Part shown: positions 1 to 10,411 of the stretch, piece after piece | Layout of the letters: every line of letters begins with the position of its first letter | Position numbering within the stretch: the first letter of the stretch is position 1 | NCBI GenBank assembly: GCA_049999725.1 | Contig: JBNGIS010001397.1 | Coordinates: 1 to 60,159, forward strand | DNA from: Haplomitrium mnioides | Taxonomy: Eukaryota; Marchantiophyta; Haplomitriopsida; Calobryales | Direction of reading: 5' to 3' | DNA length: 60,159 bases | Notes under the pieces: generated by a model | Told to the model about the DNA's origin: nothing | Databases searched by the model: none | The model's input: only the letters and a program-made list of their open reading frames with translations | Position numbers and translations under genes: made by a program

Positions 1-327
1 GTCCTTTTCTATCACAATCCTTTTTTATTTTTTATTTTTTATATCACTTTCCACATCATGTTCACTGTTCACTCCATTATCTCCCGCTGACCCCCCCTCT
101 CTCTCCCCTCGTTCAAAATTTCCAACAGTCTAGCATTAATTAGAAGGCCCTTAGGTGACCTCGGATGACCGTCTTTAGCTACCTTCCTTCGCGCCAAGAT
201 TTTTTAGTTCTCATTTGTACAACAACATCAACAATACTAATTAGGCCTTCCCCTCTACAACTACATTCTCAACTGTCCAGTCTGTAGCATTGTTGACTAC
301 ACTCTTGTCTATTCTTGGGATGTCACA
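1..327 (-). repeat. 3' LTR of gypsy-1, truncated by window edge
   Basis: On the minus strand the LTR would begin at 327 with TGTGACATCCC, directly after a purine tract. The plus-strand end is CA. It matches 8204-8527 closely along its whole visible length. The outer part of the LTR lies outside the window. Confidence 0.8.
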
Positions 328-330
328 AAT

Positions 331-345
331 GCCCCCTTTCTTACT
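331..345 (-). promoter_or_regulatory. Polypurine tract of gypsy-1
   Basis: The minus strand reads AGTAAGAAAGGGGGC immediately upstream of the LTR start at 327. A purine run in this position primes plus-strand DNA synthesis in LTR retrotransposons. A matching tract lies at 8531-8545 beside the second LTR. Confidence 0.75.
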
Positions 346-499
346 TTGATTGATTCCAATTCAACCACCTTTCAATTTGTCTTGTTGAACGATGGACCTT
401 GATTCCCACTGATTCTATCCCCACCTTGCGGATCCATAGGCAATTCATGCACATTATTACAAGTCTCATTTGGTGAATGTAGGGGGTCCTGATTTTGCA

Positions 500-2640
500 G
501 ACCCAATCTTCTACTGTCTTCTGTCTTCCACCAATGAAATATCTCTCAAATTTCTCTCCTCGTCTTTGATCTCCTTGCGTGTGTCTTCATTTCCTATCCT
601 GGACCTTAACAGATCCTTTGGTTCAATCGTGAGCATCCCGTGCAAGGAATATAGCTTGGCTGCTATGGAATTCCTAAGGATGAGTCGTGGCATGGTGGCA
701 AGGAACATAATAATTGGAAGAAAAAACTGACGAATGCAAGGAGAGGAAGGTACAAAGAGCAAGGTACTCCACAGACACCTCCAAACAAGACAACTCATAG
801 ACAATAGAGCTTAACATGATTGGCATTTATATGGGCATCAAAGGCTATACCATCTAATGTGGAAAGGCTCAAGTAGCCATGAAGATGGACAATTGTCGCC
901 CTGTAAAAGCTAGACCAGTGTGTAGTAAGCTTGGGAATACCAGAACCAGATCATTGAGCCCAAATGTTCTCATCATGATTGTCTTATCATGTGTAAGCTT
1001 GATGCAGTGCTGGTAGGAAAAGTACATATTTGAGGCCTGAATCTCATCCTCTTGCAATTGCTCTAAGATTGCCAGTCTGTGTTTCAAGAACTCTAAGAGT
1101 CCTAATCGATTGGAAATGGAAACCCGCAACAAAGAGACTTGTATTTCAATGGGAAGCAAGGCCTCTTGCCTATAGACTAAGTGGAATGGTGTAAAACCTC
1201 TAGCTACCTTGGTTATTGAACGATAGGCCCATTAGGCCGCAAGTAAATGTTCATCCCAATTAGATCTGTGATGAGAGACAATTTTTGTTAGTATAGCATT
1301 CAAGATTTTGTTGGTACTCTCTACTTGGCCATTTGCTTGAGGATGGTATGGTGCAGATGTGCAGTGGGCGTATGGAGTATAGAGTTGTGAAGACATCAAT
1401 GACCTCATTCAAAAAATGAGTGCTATGATCACTAACCAACTCTAAAAGACAACCATATCTGGTTAAAACTTGGGAATAGAGGAATGAAGCAGTTGATATT
1501 GCATTATTTGCAAGAAGCGTGATAGCTTTCGCCTACTTTGTAGCATAGTTAGTAGATGCCAGGATATATTGGCTTTATCTTGAACGAGAAGGTGGGGTAT
1601 TGGGACCTATGAAGTTCGATTCCCATTTCTCAAAAGTAAAGAGTGGTAAGATATGCACTAAGGGCATCTCCAGATTATGTGTAGGCTTCCTTGTTCTTTG
1701 GCAAGCGTCACATGTGCGAGCAAATTTGTGTGAATCTGCAAATAAGGTTGGCCACCAATAACTAAAGCAGAGTACTTTTCTAGCGGTGATCGTGCCCACA
1801 AAATGTCCTCCACACGCAGAGGTGTGGCAGCCTTGTAAAACCTGCGTGGTTTGTGGTGGTACTAGACATCTTCCCAAGACTCCATCCACACCCATTTTGT
1901 AGAGAATACCCAAAAGAATAGTGTACGTGGCAGCCGATCTGGTGAAGGCTTGCCGCTGATCAGACTTGATATGCAAATGAAGAGTACTACTTGTGAGATA
2001 AGCAATCATATGGCTACACCAAGGATTGGCAGCCAATTGCTTGTAAGGTAGATCAATGCTAACCTTTGTAGTGAGCAAAGTAGATATGTGAGAAACCCAC
2101 GAGTCTGGAAAAGTATCGTCCAAGGAGTTGGGTTCAAGAATTCCAAGCACACAGGATAAAAGATCATAGTTCCCATGCTTAGTTCTTGGTCGAACCTGTA
2201 GTTGGAAATTAAACTCTTGGAGAAGAAGAACCCATCGAGCTAGGCAGCCAATAAGATCATGCTTGTTAATAATGTACTTTAAAGAGTCATGATCTACGAC
2301 AAAAGTGAACGGATAGCCCAAAAGGTAATGCCAAAATTTTTGGACTACATGGATGAGTATAAGAGCCTCTTGCTCAATGACATTATAATTTTGCTGAGCT
2401 AGGCTGAGTTGACGTCCAGTATAATAAATAAGACACTCTTTGCCCTCCTGAATTTGGGCCAATATTACACCCGTGGCAGTAGAAGAAGTGTCCACCATCA
2501 CTAAAAAAAGAAGAGACCAATCTATCGGAGCTAGGAAAGGCAGAGAAGCCAACACATCTTTTAAGGCTTGAATGCTTGTTGACAGTCCTTAGTCCAGACA
2601 AAGGGAAATGTATGCCTTGCTAGCTGATATAGTGGAGCAG
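500..2640 (-). pseudogene. gypsy-1 pol, RNase H and integrase
   Basis: An open stretch of 326 codons (2555-1575) holds the RNase H domain followed by the start of integrase. RNase H marks are DTSSTATGVILAQ and YYTGRQLSLAQQNYNVIEQE. The integrase zinc-binding part is visible as GCHTSACGGH followed by CDACQR, and the catalytic core begins at FEKWESNFIGP. A stop at the ORF end is followed in other frames by a catalytic-region motif LVSDHSTHFLNEVI and more integrase down to about 870. A basic C-terminal tail lies at 804-511 (LLRSRIGNEDTRKE). Several stops and shifts after codon 326 mean the integrase could not be made whole. Confidence 0.88.
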
Positions 2641-2689
2641 CTATCTTAGCATAATTCAAGCAATATTGTCTATAATAAACCAATTTCCC

Positions 2690-3290
2690 CAAAAAAATGG
2701 TGTAGTTGCTTGATTGTGGTCGGCAAGGGAAGTGAGGATAATGCTCACCTTTGCTAGATCTAGGTGTAGATATTTTTTAGAGATGATATGCCTTAGAAAC
2801 ACACCTATTAGCGCTAGGAACCTACACTTCTTCAAATTTTAAAAAATGCTATATGTGTGGCAACAAGTGAATGAAAGTTCTAGTTTGACAAGATGCTGGT
2901 CTGTGGTGTTGTACACCATGAAATCATCCAAGTAAATCTTTAGACACTTTTTTGGTCTTTGGAGAAGGGACTCAATGCCATTAGCATGATCCGTTGGAAT
3001 GCGCATGGAGCATTGCAAAGGCCAAAAACCAATTTGTTGTAAGAGTAACACCTCTAAAGCGTAGTGACAGTAGTGAGATGTCTGGAATCCGGATGGATTT
3101 TGATTTGATTATATCCAGAAAAACCATCCAAAAAACTATAACAATGTTTTCCAGCCACGTTATCCAGAACTGTGTCGATGAATGGGATAAGGAAGTGTTC
3201 TGGGATAGTTGTAGTATTAAGAGTCTTGAAATTGCCACATACTCTTACTAATCCATCAGGTTTGGGAGCTACCACAACAGGTGAAACCCA
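2690..3290 (-). pseudogene. gypsy-1 pol, reverse transcriptase
   Basis: Reverse transcriptase motifs occur in order across two or more frames. VAPKPDGLVRVCGNFKTLN corresponds to the family's PKKDGxxRxCxDYRxLN block. YSFLDGFSGYNQIKIHP is the block before the first catalytic Asp. IYLDDFMVY is the family's Y(V/L)DD-type active site. The frame changes between the second and third blocks. The reading runs directly into RNase H at lower coordinates, as in an uncleaved gypsy polyprotein. Confidence 0.88.
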
Positions 3291-3796
3291 ATCAGTGAGG
3301 TTTGCTTGAGATATGATACCTGTATGTAGCGTTTTTGTGATGTCTTTCTATACCAGCTCTGTGTATTTGAGATTGAGCCTCTATAGACACTTTTGTATAG
3401 GGTGAGCATCTGGTCTAAGGTTGATGTGATACTGATATACAAATGTTGGGATTCATGTCATCTCATCATACTCCCAAGCAAAAACATCAATGTACTTATG
3501 GATAAGTTGCAAGAAGGCCGGTTCTTGGGCCTCAAAAACTCCCTCAAAAACTTTAAGACTTTTGTGTTATGCAGAGAGAACTAGTAAGTCTTTAAACTGC
3601 ACTTCTAGAAAGTTTCATGTAAGAAAGAGATTGTCGAAAGGATCAAGATTGTCATTTTCATTTTCTGGAACCAAGAATCGAGAGGCTTTATCCACCAAAG
3701 ATAAATATGTAAATTGTTTCTCAAGAGATTGAGGGGATAGAAAAGGAGCCTGTATATACATTGAGAGAACAACTCTATGTTTTGGAGGTCTAATGG

Positions 3797-4327
3797 TCAA
3801 CACATTCCATCCGCAAAATCCAATTGTGGGTGGCTTTGTTTAAGATATAGATGCCCAATAAGTAAGAGGTATTGATTTCTTTGCATTATGCGGAGGACCA
3901 AATAATGAACCAAGTATTCTTGGTCTGCAAAGAGAGTTGGCACATTTCTGAGAACTCTAAGAGGCAGAACAACACTGCCATCAGTTAGGCAAAAAACAAG
4001 AGAGGTTTTCTGTAGGGCAATGGTTGGATATCCAATTGAGCTCATGGTATCTTCTAACATGATGTTGATAGCATAACTAGTGTTCAAGTGTGATATAGGA
4101 ATCATTATGCCATCTATGAGGACAGCAGTGGCAAGTGTCCCAAGGTCATATAAAGAGACCATGTGGACTATTGATACGGTATCTTTGTCAGGCGGCAATT
4201 CTGCCATGGAAGGAGGATCCGAGACCAGACTAGGAGGAATGGAAAGAGAAGAAGAAGAAGAAAGATCCTCGATTGAAAGCGCCGAAGTTGTGCGGCGTCT
4301 AGCTACCTTAGGCTTGCTGGCCTTCAT
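3797..4327 (-). pseudogene. gypsy-1 aspartic protease region
   Basis: This 176-codon reading frame has a Ser- and Pro-rich start, then a retropepsin-like core. The active-site region reads LNTSYAINIM where functional retropepsins have L-D-(T/S)-G; here Asp is Asn and Gly is Ser. Downstream, LRVLRNVP and YLLLIGHLYLKQ resemble the family's flap and the LLG-x-x-W/L motif. The plus-strand relative at 34.5-34.8 kb keeps the Asp (HLDTSSILNII), so the loss is specific to this copy. It lies between gag and reverse transcriptase, as expected. Confidence 0.75.
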
Positions 4328-4351
4328 TAAATAGGTGGCTTAAGTGTTCTT

Positions 4352-4807
4352 CTAAGGCATGACAACAGCGGATCGAAGAGAATTGCGAGAGGGCGCATGG
4401 AGGCGTAAAAGCTGGCCAATGGACATGTGTGCCTGCTGTTGAGCAAAATCTGCAAATATATCATATGGTGCAATGTTGTGCAGTGACAAGGGAAGAGCTT
4501 TGCATTTATGATGCCTCATAGGAATCCCTTTGATTGTCCTCTTGGGAAGGAGAGGCAAAGCTTCAGATGGAGCGTTTTGACCTAGTTCAATAGAGGAAAT
4601 ATTCTGGTTTGGTGGAACATGAGGAGAAGGAGTAGGATCCACTAAAGTGTGTGCTAGAATCCTGTAAGGGAGATTAGCACAAGTATTGTTTATGGCCAGA
4701 TCATTGGAAAAGTGAAGCCTAGGTGCTCGTGCTGGTGGGGCAGCCAAAGGAGGGGCTACCACTACACATGGTTCCTCAAGACAAAGAGGTGTAGTAGGTG
4801 TGGCCAA
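4352..4807 (-). pseudogene. gypsy-1 gag-pol linker frame
   Basis: This 151-codon frame rich in Ala and Pro has no domain I recognise. It lies between the Gln/Pro-rich gag tail and the protease, separated from each by one stop, and is most simply the linker part of the same polyprotein. PKRTIKGIPMRHHKCKALP is its most conserved-looking stretch. Confidence 0.5.
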
Positions 4808-6612
4808 TTAGGCCCCAGATCGCAAGGCAATATTTACTGGGATCACTTGAACTTGCTGGGCATTTTGTGGTGGACTAGCACTTGAGGTAGCAGGAAGAGG
4901 CAGAACTGGAGTTGCTTGAGGGGCACCCAATAGCTGAGGTTGAGGGGCAGGTGCCAAATCCAATTGATGAGCTAGCTGAACTGCAAAAGTCTGATTGGGC
5001 TGCGCTTGGTAATAAGTGATATGCGATGGCAGAGGGGTGTATCCTGATCCAGAATTCTGAGTTTTTTGTGGTGCTGACTGATATTGTTGTGATTGTTGAT
5101 ATTGTGGCTGCATATAGGTGATGGGCTGCTGATACTGCAGAGCTTAATGGTAGTTTGCTTGATTGTACCCATCTTGGTGCTCTTGGTGAGCATGCTGATT
5201 ATGTTGATAAGATTGGTAATTCTGTTGTTGTCTATACTGAGGCTGTTGTGGAGTATAATAAGCATTAGAGTGATGTCCCTGATGTCCAAACCGATTGTTG
5301 TAAGGTCGTTGGTTTGGGTAGCCATGATTGGGGCGTTGGTACATAGGGTGAGGTCTATTCTGATAGTATTGCCTTGTACGATGGTGCGGGTATTCTCTCC
5401 AAAGATGATTAGGGCTCTGGCAATTATAATAGGTCTGTCCCATAAGAGGACTAGGCTAAGCATATGGAAGATTTCCCCCTTTCTATGTGGCTGCTTGTGG
5501 GTAGCTCTATTGATGATAGTAGGTTGGCTCTGCAGCCGGAGGAGCTTGGTATATAGAGACAGAGACTTGACTTGCGATTGGTGTTGATTGAGGAAAAGTG
5601 GAAGGGGCCAATGCTACTATAGGAGGAGGAATAGTAGCCATATTAATTGTAGCACTTGACTTGGCTTCCACTACTGGAAGCCTTCTCCAAATAGGACAAA
5701 CAACAGTCTCATGGTCGGATGAGAGACATAGGTCACATCAAATGGTTGGAGGACAAGCCTCTAAAGAAGAGTGTTGTTGACTACATTTGGTGCACCAAAC
5801 ATTGGCAGGCTGAGATTGTATATTGGGTCCATCACCAGATTGTACCATTTGTATTTACATGCTTGCCACCTGGTCAGCAAGAAGATTTGACATATTATTT
5901 CTGACTTCCGCTCTGAACTCAGCAAATTCATCTCGATGTGATTTAGAAGCCACTGAGGATTCAGATCTTGTAGGGACTCTTGGATTTTGATATGAGTGAG
6001 TTGGTGTGGCAATTCTGGTAGCATGTAAAGCACCATAACTCAAGGTGCTAATGTTGGGCATCTTGCTATGTGAAGAGGAAGCGGCAGAAGCAAAGCATTC
6101 TCACCTCAAAAGCATTTTTTCATATGTTGTAGCCACTTGAATGGCTCTATCTAAGGTCTGCGGATCTTGGAGCAACACATGCTCTTAAATAGAATTAGGT
6201 AGATCTTTTATGAGGAACGCTGTCTGATCTTCTGCTGGTGGGAGAGTTCTTCTTTTACTTACAACAACCTTAAATCTGTTGTTGTAGTCTTGAATGGACT
6301 CTTCAACATACATTTGAATGCAAAAGAGATCATCCCATGCACAGTCGAAGTGGTATGCTGGACGAAAACGGTCCAAAAAAGTTGCATGAAGATCAAGCCA
6401 TGAAACAATGGCAACGGCCTCTTTGAAATACCAATTGATGGTATCGCCATCTAAGGTGGTAGGAAATTGATGCTTGAGAACATCCTCAGGATCTCATGTA
6501 GCGGCCAAAAAATGATTTAGATACGTGTCTACATCTACATGATCAACCACCACTTGGCCAGTAAATTTTTGGCATATATGCCTCGAAGGAAATGGCAGCT
6601 GAAAAGCCATGA
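4808..6612 (-). pseudogene. gypsy-1 gag with three zinc-knuckle-like motifs
   Basis: The likely start is the ATG at 6612 (MAFQLPFPSRH); the same start (MAFQ) is kept in the relative at 32,261. A retrotransposon capsid domain follows, with INWYFKEAV, FLDRFRPAYHFD and DYNNRFKVVVSKR. The nucleocapsid part has three Cys/His clusters: CTKCSQQHSSLEAC, CDLCLSSDHETVVC, and a last one reading YYNCQSPNHLWRE with its first and last Cys apparently lost. A long Gln/Tyr/Asn-rich and then Pro-rich tail ends near 4808. At least four in-frame stops interrupt it. Gag packages element RNA; three knuckles instead of one or two is unusual. Confidence 0.82.
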
Positions 6613-6738
6613 CTAGGATCAAATTGGGAACAAGAGAGAGGGAACCAGATATATGAGTCTTCTTCCTAGGATGCGGAGGACGTAGACACCTCCGGACGTA
6701 TCTATCAATTTGAGAAAAGGTAGGAAGAGGATGAGGAC

Positions 6739-6752
6739 ACTTTATACACCAA
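6739..6752 (-). promoter_or_regulatory. Probable primer-binding site of gypsy-1
   Basis: The minus strand reads ATTGGTGTATAAAG about 130 bases before the gag start, just inside the LTR. It resembles the usual TGGTATCAGAG tRNA-Met-complementary site only partly. A related stretch occurs at the same place in the element at 32.1 kb. Confidence 0.45.
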
Positions 6753-6759
6753 TTAAAGC

Positions 6760-8527
6760 AATTGTGTTCCCCTCAGATTCAGTACTAGACTCCAAGACTT
6801 CAAAAAAAGGATGTGCTATTAAAATAAAAGAAACCTGCAGCCCACAGCCTCTCGCCCAACATGCAAATGCAAATTGAATTGGCAAAAAGAAAGGTGTGGC
6901 ATACCTTAGATTTGGAATGGAAGAGAACTAGGTTGGATCAACGAGAAACTCAATGGTTCATGGAATATGAAGGTACTTGACCCTTAAGACAAGAAGATGA
7001 GGTATGAGAAAAGGGAACAGTATGAAGGAAAAAAATATGAAGGCAGGGGAAAGAGGCAATTGCACCACTATTAGGTCTTGAAGTCCATGGCATAGAGGGA
7101 GGAGCTCTGCGTCGGTCGATGTTGTAGTACATAGCCTAACGTAGGACTTGACTAGCTTGGTTAGAAGAGGTAAGGTTCCCGCTGATCGGGCTATCTAGGA
7201 ATGCTCTTGGTTGTGGTGGTAGTAGGGTCCACCACAACACAAGGGATCATGAGGGTGCTTTTTCTTCCCTCAGAACCAACTAAGGACCTGCAAATGATTG
7301 TGGGCATGCTCGTTGGTCGTCTGGCTCAAGAGTAGCAGCCCATAATAGAAATGAAATAAATCACAAACGTATGATTTTGGATGTTATAACTTGGAAAGGA
7401 TAACATCCAAAGTACATGCCCATCAAGAACTCACATGCGTTTAAGAAAATATAGCACTTTACTAAGTTGCACATATGGAAGGTAACCAACACATAATTTA
7501 GATCAGGTCTCTAACTCACCACTTGGGTTGTAACACCCCTAGTATGCACTTCAAACACTCTTATCCCATCTCATACTCTAATGATATGACACTTCTCTCT
7601 AACTCCTCATGAACAAACAAACACAAGACTCATATACTCACCACAATGATTGTACTATCCTCTCCACTCAATGTACCCAACACAAGAGCCATAAGAATAG
7701 GAGAAGACAAAATACATTACTCACACACACAAAATATACAACATCTAAATGGTTTTGTTTTCTTTTTTACCTTGGCCACCAACCATGGAAACCATCTTGA
7801 AAAATACCCCATATAGTTGAGCTATCAAAGTAGATTGTACACTTCAACACTTGCCCTTGCATTCAATACCACTTCTTGTGTAGACACTTTTCACCACCTA
7901 GATCACAAAACCTTAGTCATCCATCCTCGTCCACTCAATGTTCTCCCCTCACAACAAGTAAACTCCACTCCCTTAGACCACTGCACTGCATGATCTCAAC
8001 CACTTAAAATACTCAAGTTGTCTTCTTTCTAACTGTCTTATAGTCTTCCCATTCAAACCACTAAGTCTCCCTAGCCGATTTTGTCACACCCAATATCCTT
8101 TTTTTTTTCCTCTTCTGTCCATCTACTCAAGATCATTCCTTAACTCCTTCCAATATCTTTCTTCTCTATCACCGTCATGTAGTTATATATTTTCCTCTAT
8201 TGACGTCCTTTTCTATCACAATCCTTTTTTATTTTTTATTTTTTATATCACCTTCCACGTCCTGCAGACTATTCACTCCATTATCTCCCGCTTACCCCCC
8301 CTCCCTCCTCTTTCAAATTTTCCAGCAGTCTAGCATTAATTAGAAGGCCCCTAGGCAACCTCGGATGACCGTCTTCAGCTACCTTTCTTCGCTCAAAGAC
8401 TTCTTAGTTCTCCTTCGTACAACAACATCAATGATACTAATTAGACCTTCCCCTCTATAGCTACGTTCTCAACTGTCCGGTCTATAGCATTGTTGACTAC
8501 ACTCTTGTCTGTTCTTGGGATATCACA
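6760..8527 (-). repeat. 5' LTR of gypsy-1
   Basis: The right boundary (minus-strand LTR start) is set by TGTGATATCCC at 8527 next to a purine tract. The left boundary is placed near 6760, just before the primer-binding region. That gives an LTR of about 1.77 kb. Its right part (8204-8527) matches 1-327. Part of it (about 6900-7140) resembles 31.28-31.45 kb in inverse orientation. Confidence 0.7.
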
Positions 8528-8772
8528 AACGTCCCCTTTCTTACTTTGATTGATTCCAATTCAGCCACCTTTCAATTTGTCTTGTTGAATGATGGACCTT
8601 GATTCCCATTGATTCTATCCCCACCTTGTAGGTCCATAGGCAATTCATGAAGATTACTACAAGTCCCATTTGGTGAATGTGTGGGGGTTGCTATTTTACA
8701 TACCCAATCTTCTGTGTCTTCTGTCTTCCACCAATGAAAAATCTTTCAAATTTCTCTCCTAGTCTTGATTCC
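8528..8772 (-). pseudogene. 3' end of pol from a second gypsy-1 copy
   Basis: The sequence beyond the LTR matches 328-572, which is the polypurine tract and the C-terminal end of pol. This means the LTR at 6760-8527 is shared by two copies in tandem. Similarity stops at about 8772 and appears to resume for some 40 bases at 10,371. Confidence 0.75.
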
Positions 8773-10370
8773 TGGGAGGATGCTGCATCACCAACCCCAC
8801 CACTCAAGAAAAAGATGTGTAATCTTGCATTCTAGACGTGCTTGGGTGTTACTTTATAGAACTCTTTCTTGTGATATCTGATTCCCCACTGCCCAATACT
8901 TATTTCCACGAAGCATTGGGCTCCAACAGAGACATCTACTTGGTTTGACCCACAACAATTTTCCCAACATGCTACTCATCTACCGTAATATCAACCAAGA
9001 TTTTCATAGTACTAGCGCACTCAGTGGACAACACCTCAACAACACCCTCGATTCTATTCCGCAACGCAAGAGTGCTAATGAGTCAAAAGGTGCTAGTAAG
9101 GATTGAATATTGTCTCTTCTTGGCAGTGCACCTAGCTAGGATCAGTTCTCATAGAACAAAGCTCAAATGCAACATGATAACTCCTCTATTGATGTCTCTT
9201 CAACGCCTTTGAGGTAGATCCAAACTTGCAATCGAAAGGTACAAAGAAGAGGGTCCCTCAATTTGAGATGATGCACCAAGGAATTCTTCCACCTTCGACT
9301 AACACACTTCATCTCAAAAAGAGCGCACCCGACCCAAACGACAAAACACTCTAGCTGTGAGAGTCATCAATTGAAAACTTGCCATTCTTCTTTATAGGAT
9401 ACTTTCTCCATATTTCCTTCAACATTCAACATCTTACATGCAGCACCCCTTTCTTCCCTTTCCCCTGCTAATGCATCTGGTAGAATATCTCCTTCATACC
9501 TATTTTTCTTCTTTGATCTTTCTTCTCCATTCTAGTTGGATTGCATCCTGGCTCTGAAACTGCATGCAACATCTCCTGCTACAAGTATTCTTGAATCGTG
9601 TGGTTTTGTCTCTCAAGGTGCATGTTATTGTAGCGCTCCGCCAATGCATTGATGAACCTTCATCCTTCCCATTTGTGAACCAACATCTCAGCTCCTTCTT
9701 GCATGGCGATGCTTCTTTCTCCTTCAATTTTTTCCCAAGACTGCGTCGCACAAGGTAGAGAAGAGAGCCAAAAAATCCCTTTTTTTTCTTTTTCATCAAC
9801 TGGCCTTAATTTCCCACGCGCGGGAAAGTCTATTTCAACATCCATTCTTGGATGAAGGAGATCTTGGCTGTCCACTTTATCTTCCTTTTTCTTTGGCTTG
9901 GTTGGTAGCTTAGGTTTCATGTCAATTAATTAATCTTTTGTATTACCTTTTGTTGTTTACTAACTCAAACATCTTTTCCCAAATCTCACAAAATACAAAA
10001 ATATACTCATATACTCTGACAACACATACGCACACACAAACCTCACTTACAAGAGGATGACTTTCTCTTTTCTTCCTGCTAAAGCAATGTTTCTCCATTT
10101 TCTTTCATTTTTGGTTGTTCGAGCTGTTGTTGTTGTTGCCTGATCTATTTCTTGACCTGATTGGTACCTGTAATTTTCAAAGACTTGTGCTATTCCTACA
10201 GTCGTATTTCTAGATCCTAAAGAAGCTTTTCTACTTTAAATTTAATAAAAATTCTTTTTAATTGAATCCTAAATGATCCTTTTGTTTGGACAGTGTTCAT
10301 TTTTTTCCATTTTTGCCATTTGCATCCTTGATTTCTTCCTTTTTTTTTTTGCTTTCTTCCTCCTTTTCCT
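8773..10370. other. Unassigned 1.6 kb between two halves of a gypsy tail
   Basis: No known domain is seen. The longest reading frames are on the minus strand at 9920-9500: an 86-codon Lys/Pro-rich start (MKPKLPTKPKKKEDK), continued in another frame. They resemble a charged gag or leader peptide only in composition. Because the left-copy gypsy tail is continuous at 560-611 while its counterpart is split at 8772 and 10,371, this block looks like an insertion. I cannot see clear terminal repeats. Confidence 0.45.
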
Positions 10371-10411
10371 CTCCTTGCGTGCGTCTCCATCTCCTATCTT
10401 AGACCATAACA
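10371..10411 (-). repeat. Short gypsy-1 tail remnant
   Basis: It matches 576-616 at DNA level, and the minus-strand peptide WSKIGDGDARKE parallels RSRIGNEDTRKE of gypsy-1. It ends where the ParB-methyltransferase copy begins. Confidence 0.55.

Larger units (their letters stand above)
1..8527 (-). mobile_element. Ty3/gypsy LTR retrotransposon, gypsy-1 (degenerate)
   Basis: Read on the minus strand, the order is LTR, primer-binding region, gag, protease, reverse transcriptase, RNase H, integrase, polypurine tract, LTR, which is the Ty3/gypsy order. The left LTR is cut by the window start. The first 570 bases reappear at 8204-8772, which shows that the same LTR plus the adjoining 3' end of pol is present on both sides. 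The coding region carries several in-frame stops and frameshifts, so this copy is not autonomous. A related element lies at 31.2-34.8 kb in the opposite orientation and shares gag and protease sequence. Confidence 0.9.

Noticed and set aside
3994-4334. Plus-strand frames across the gypsy-1 protease and gag
   Set aside because: They are shadows of the minus-strand polyprotein, which has recognisable domains.
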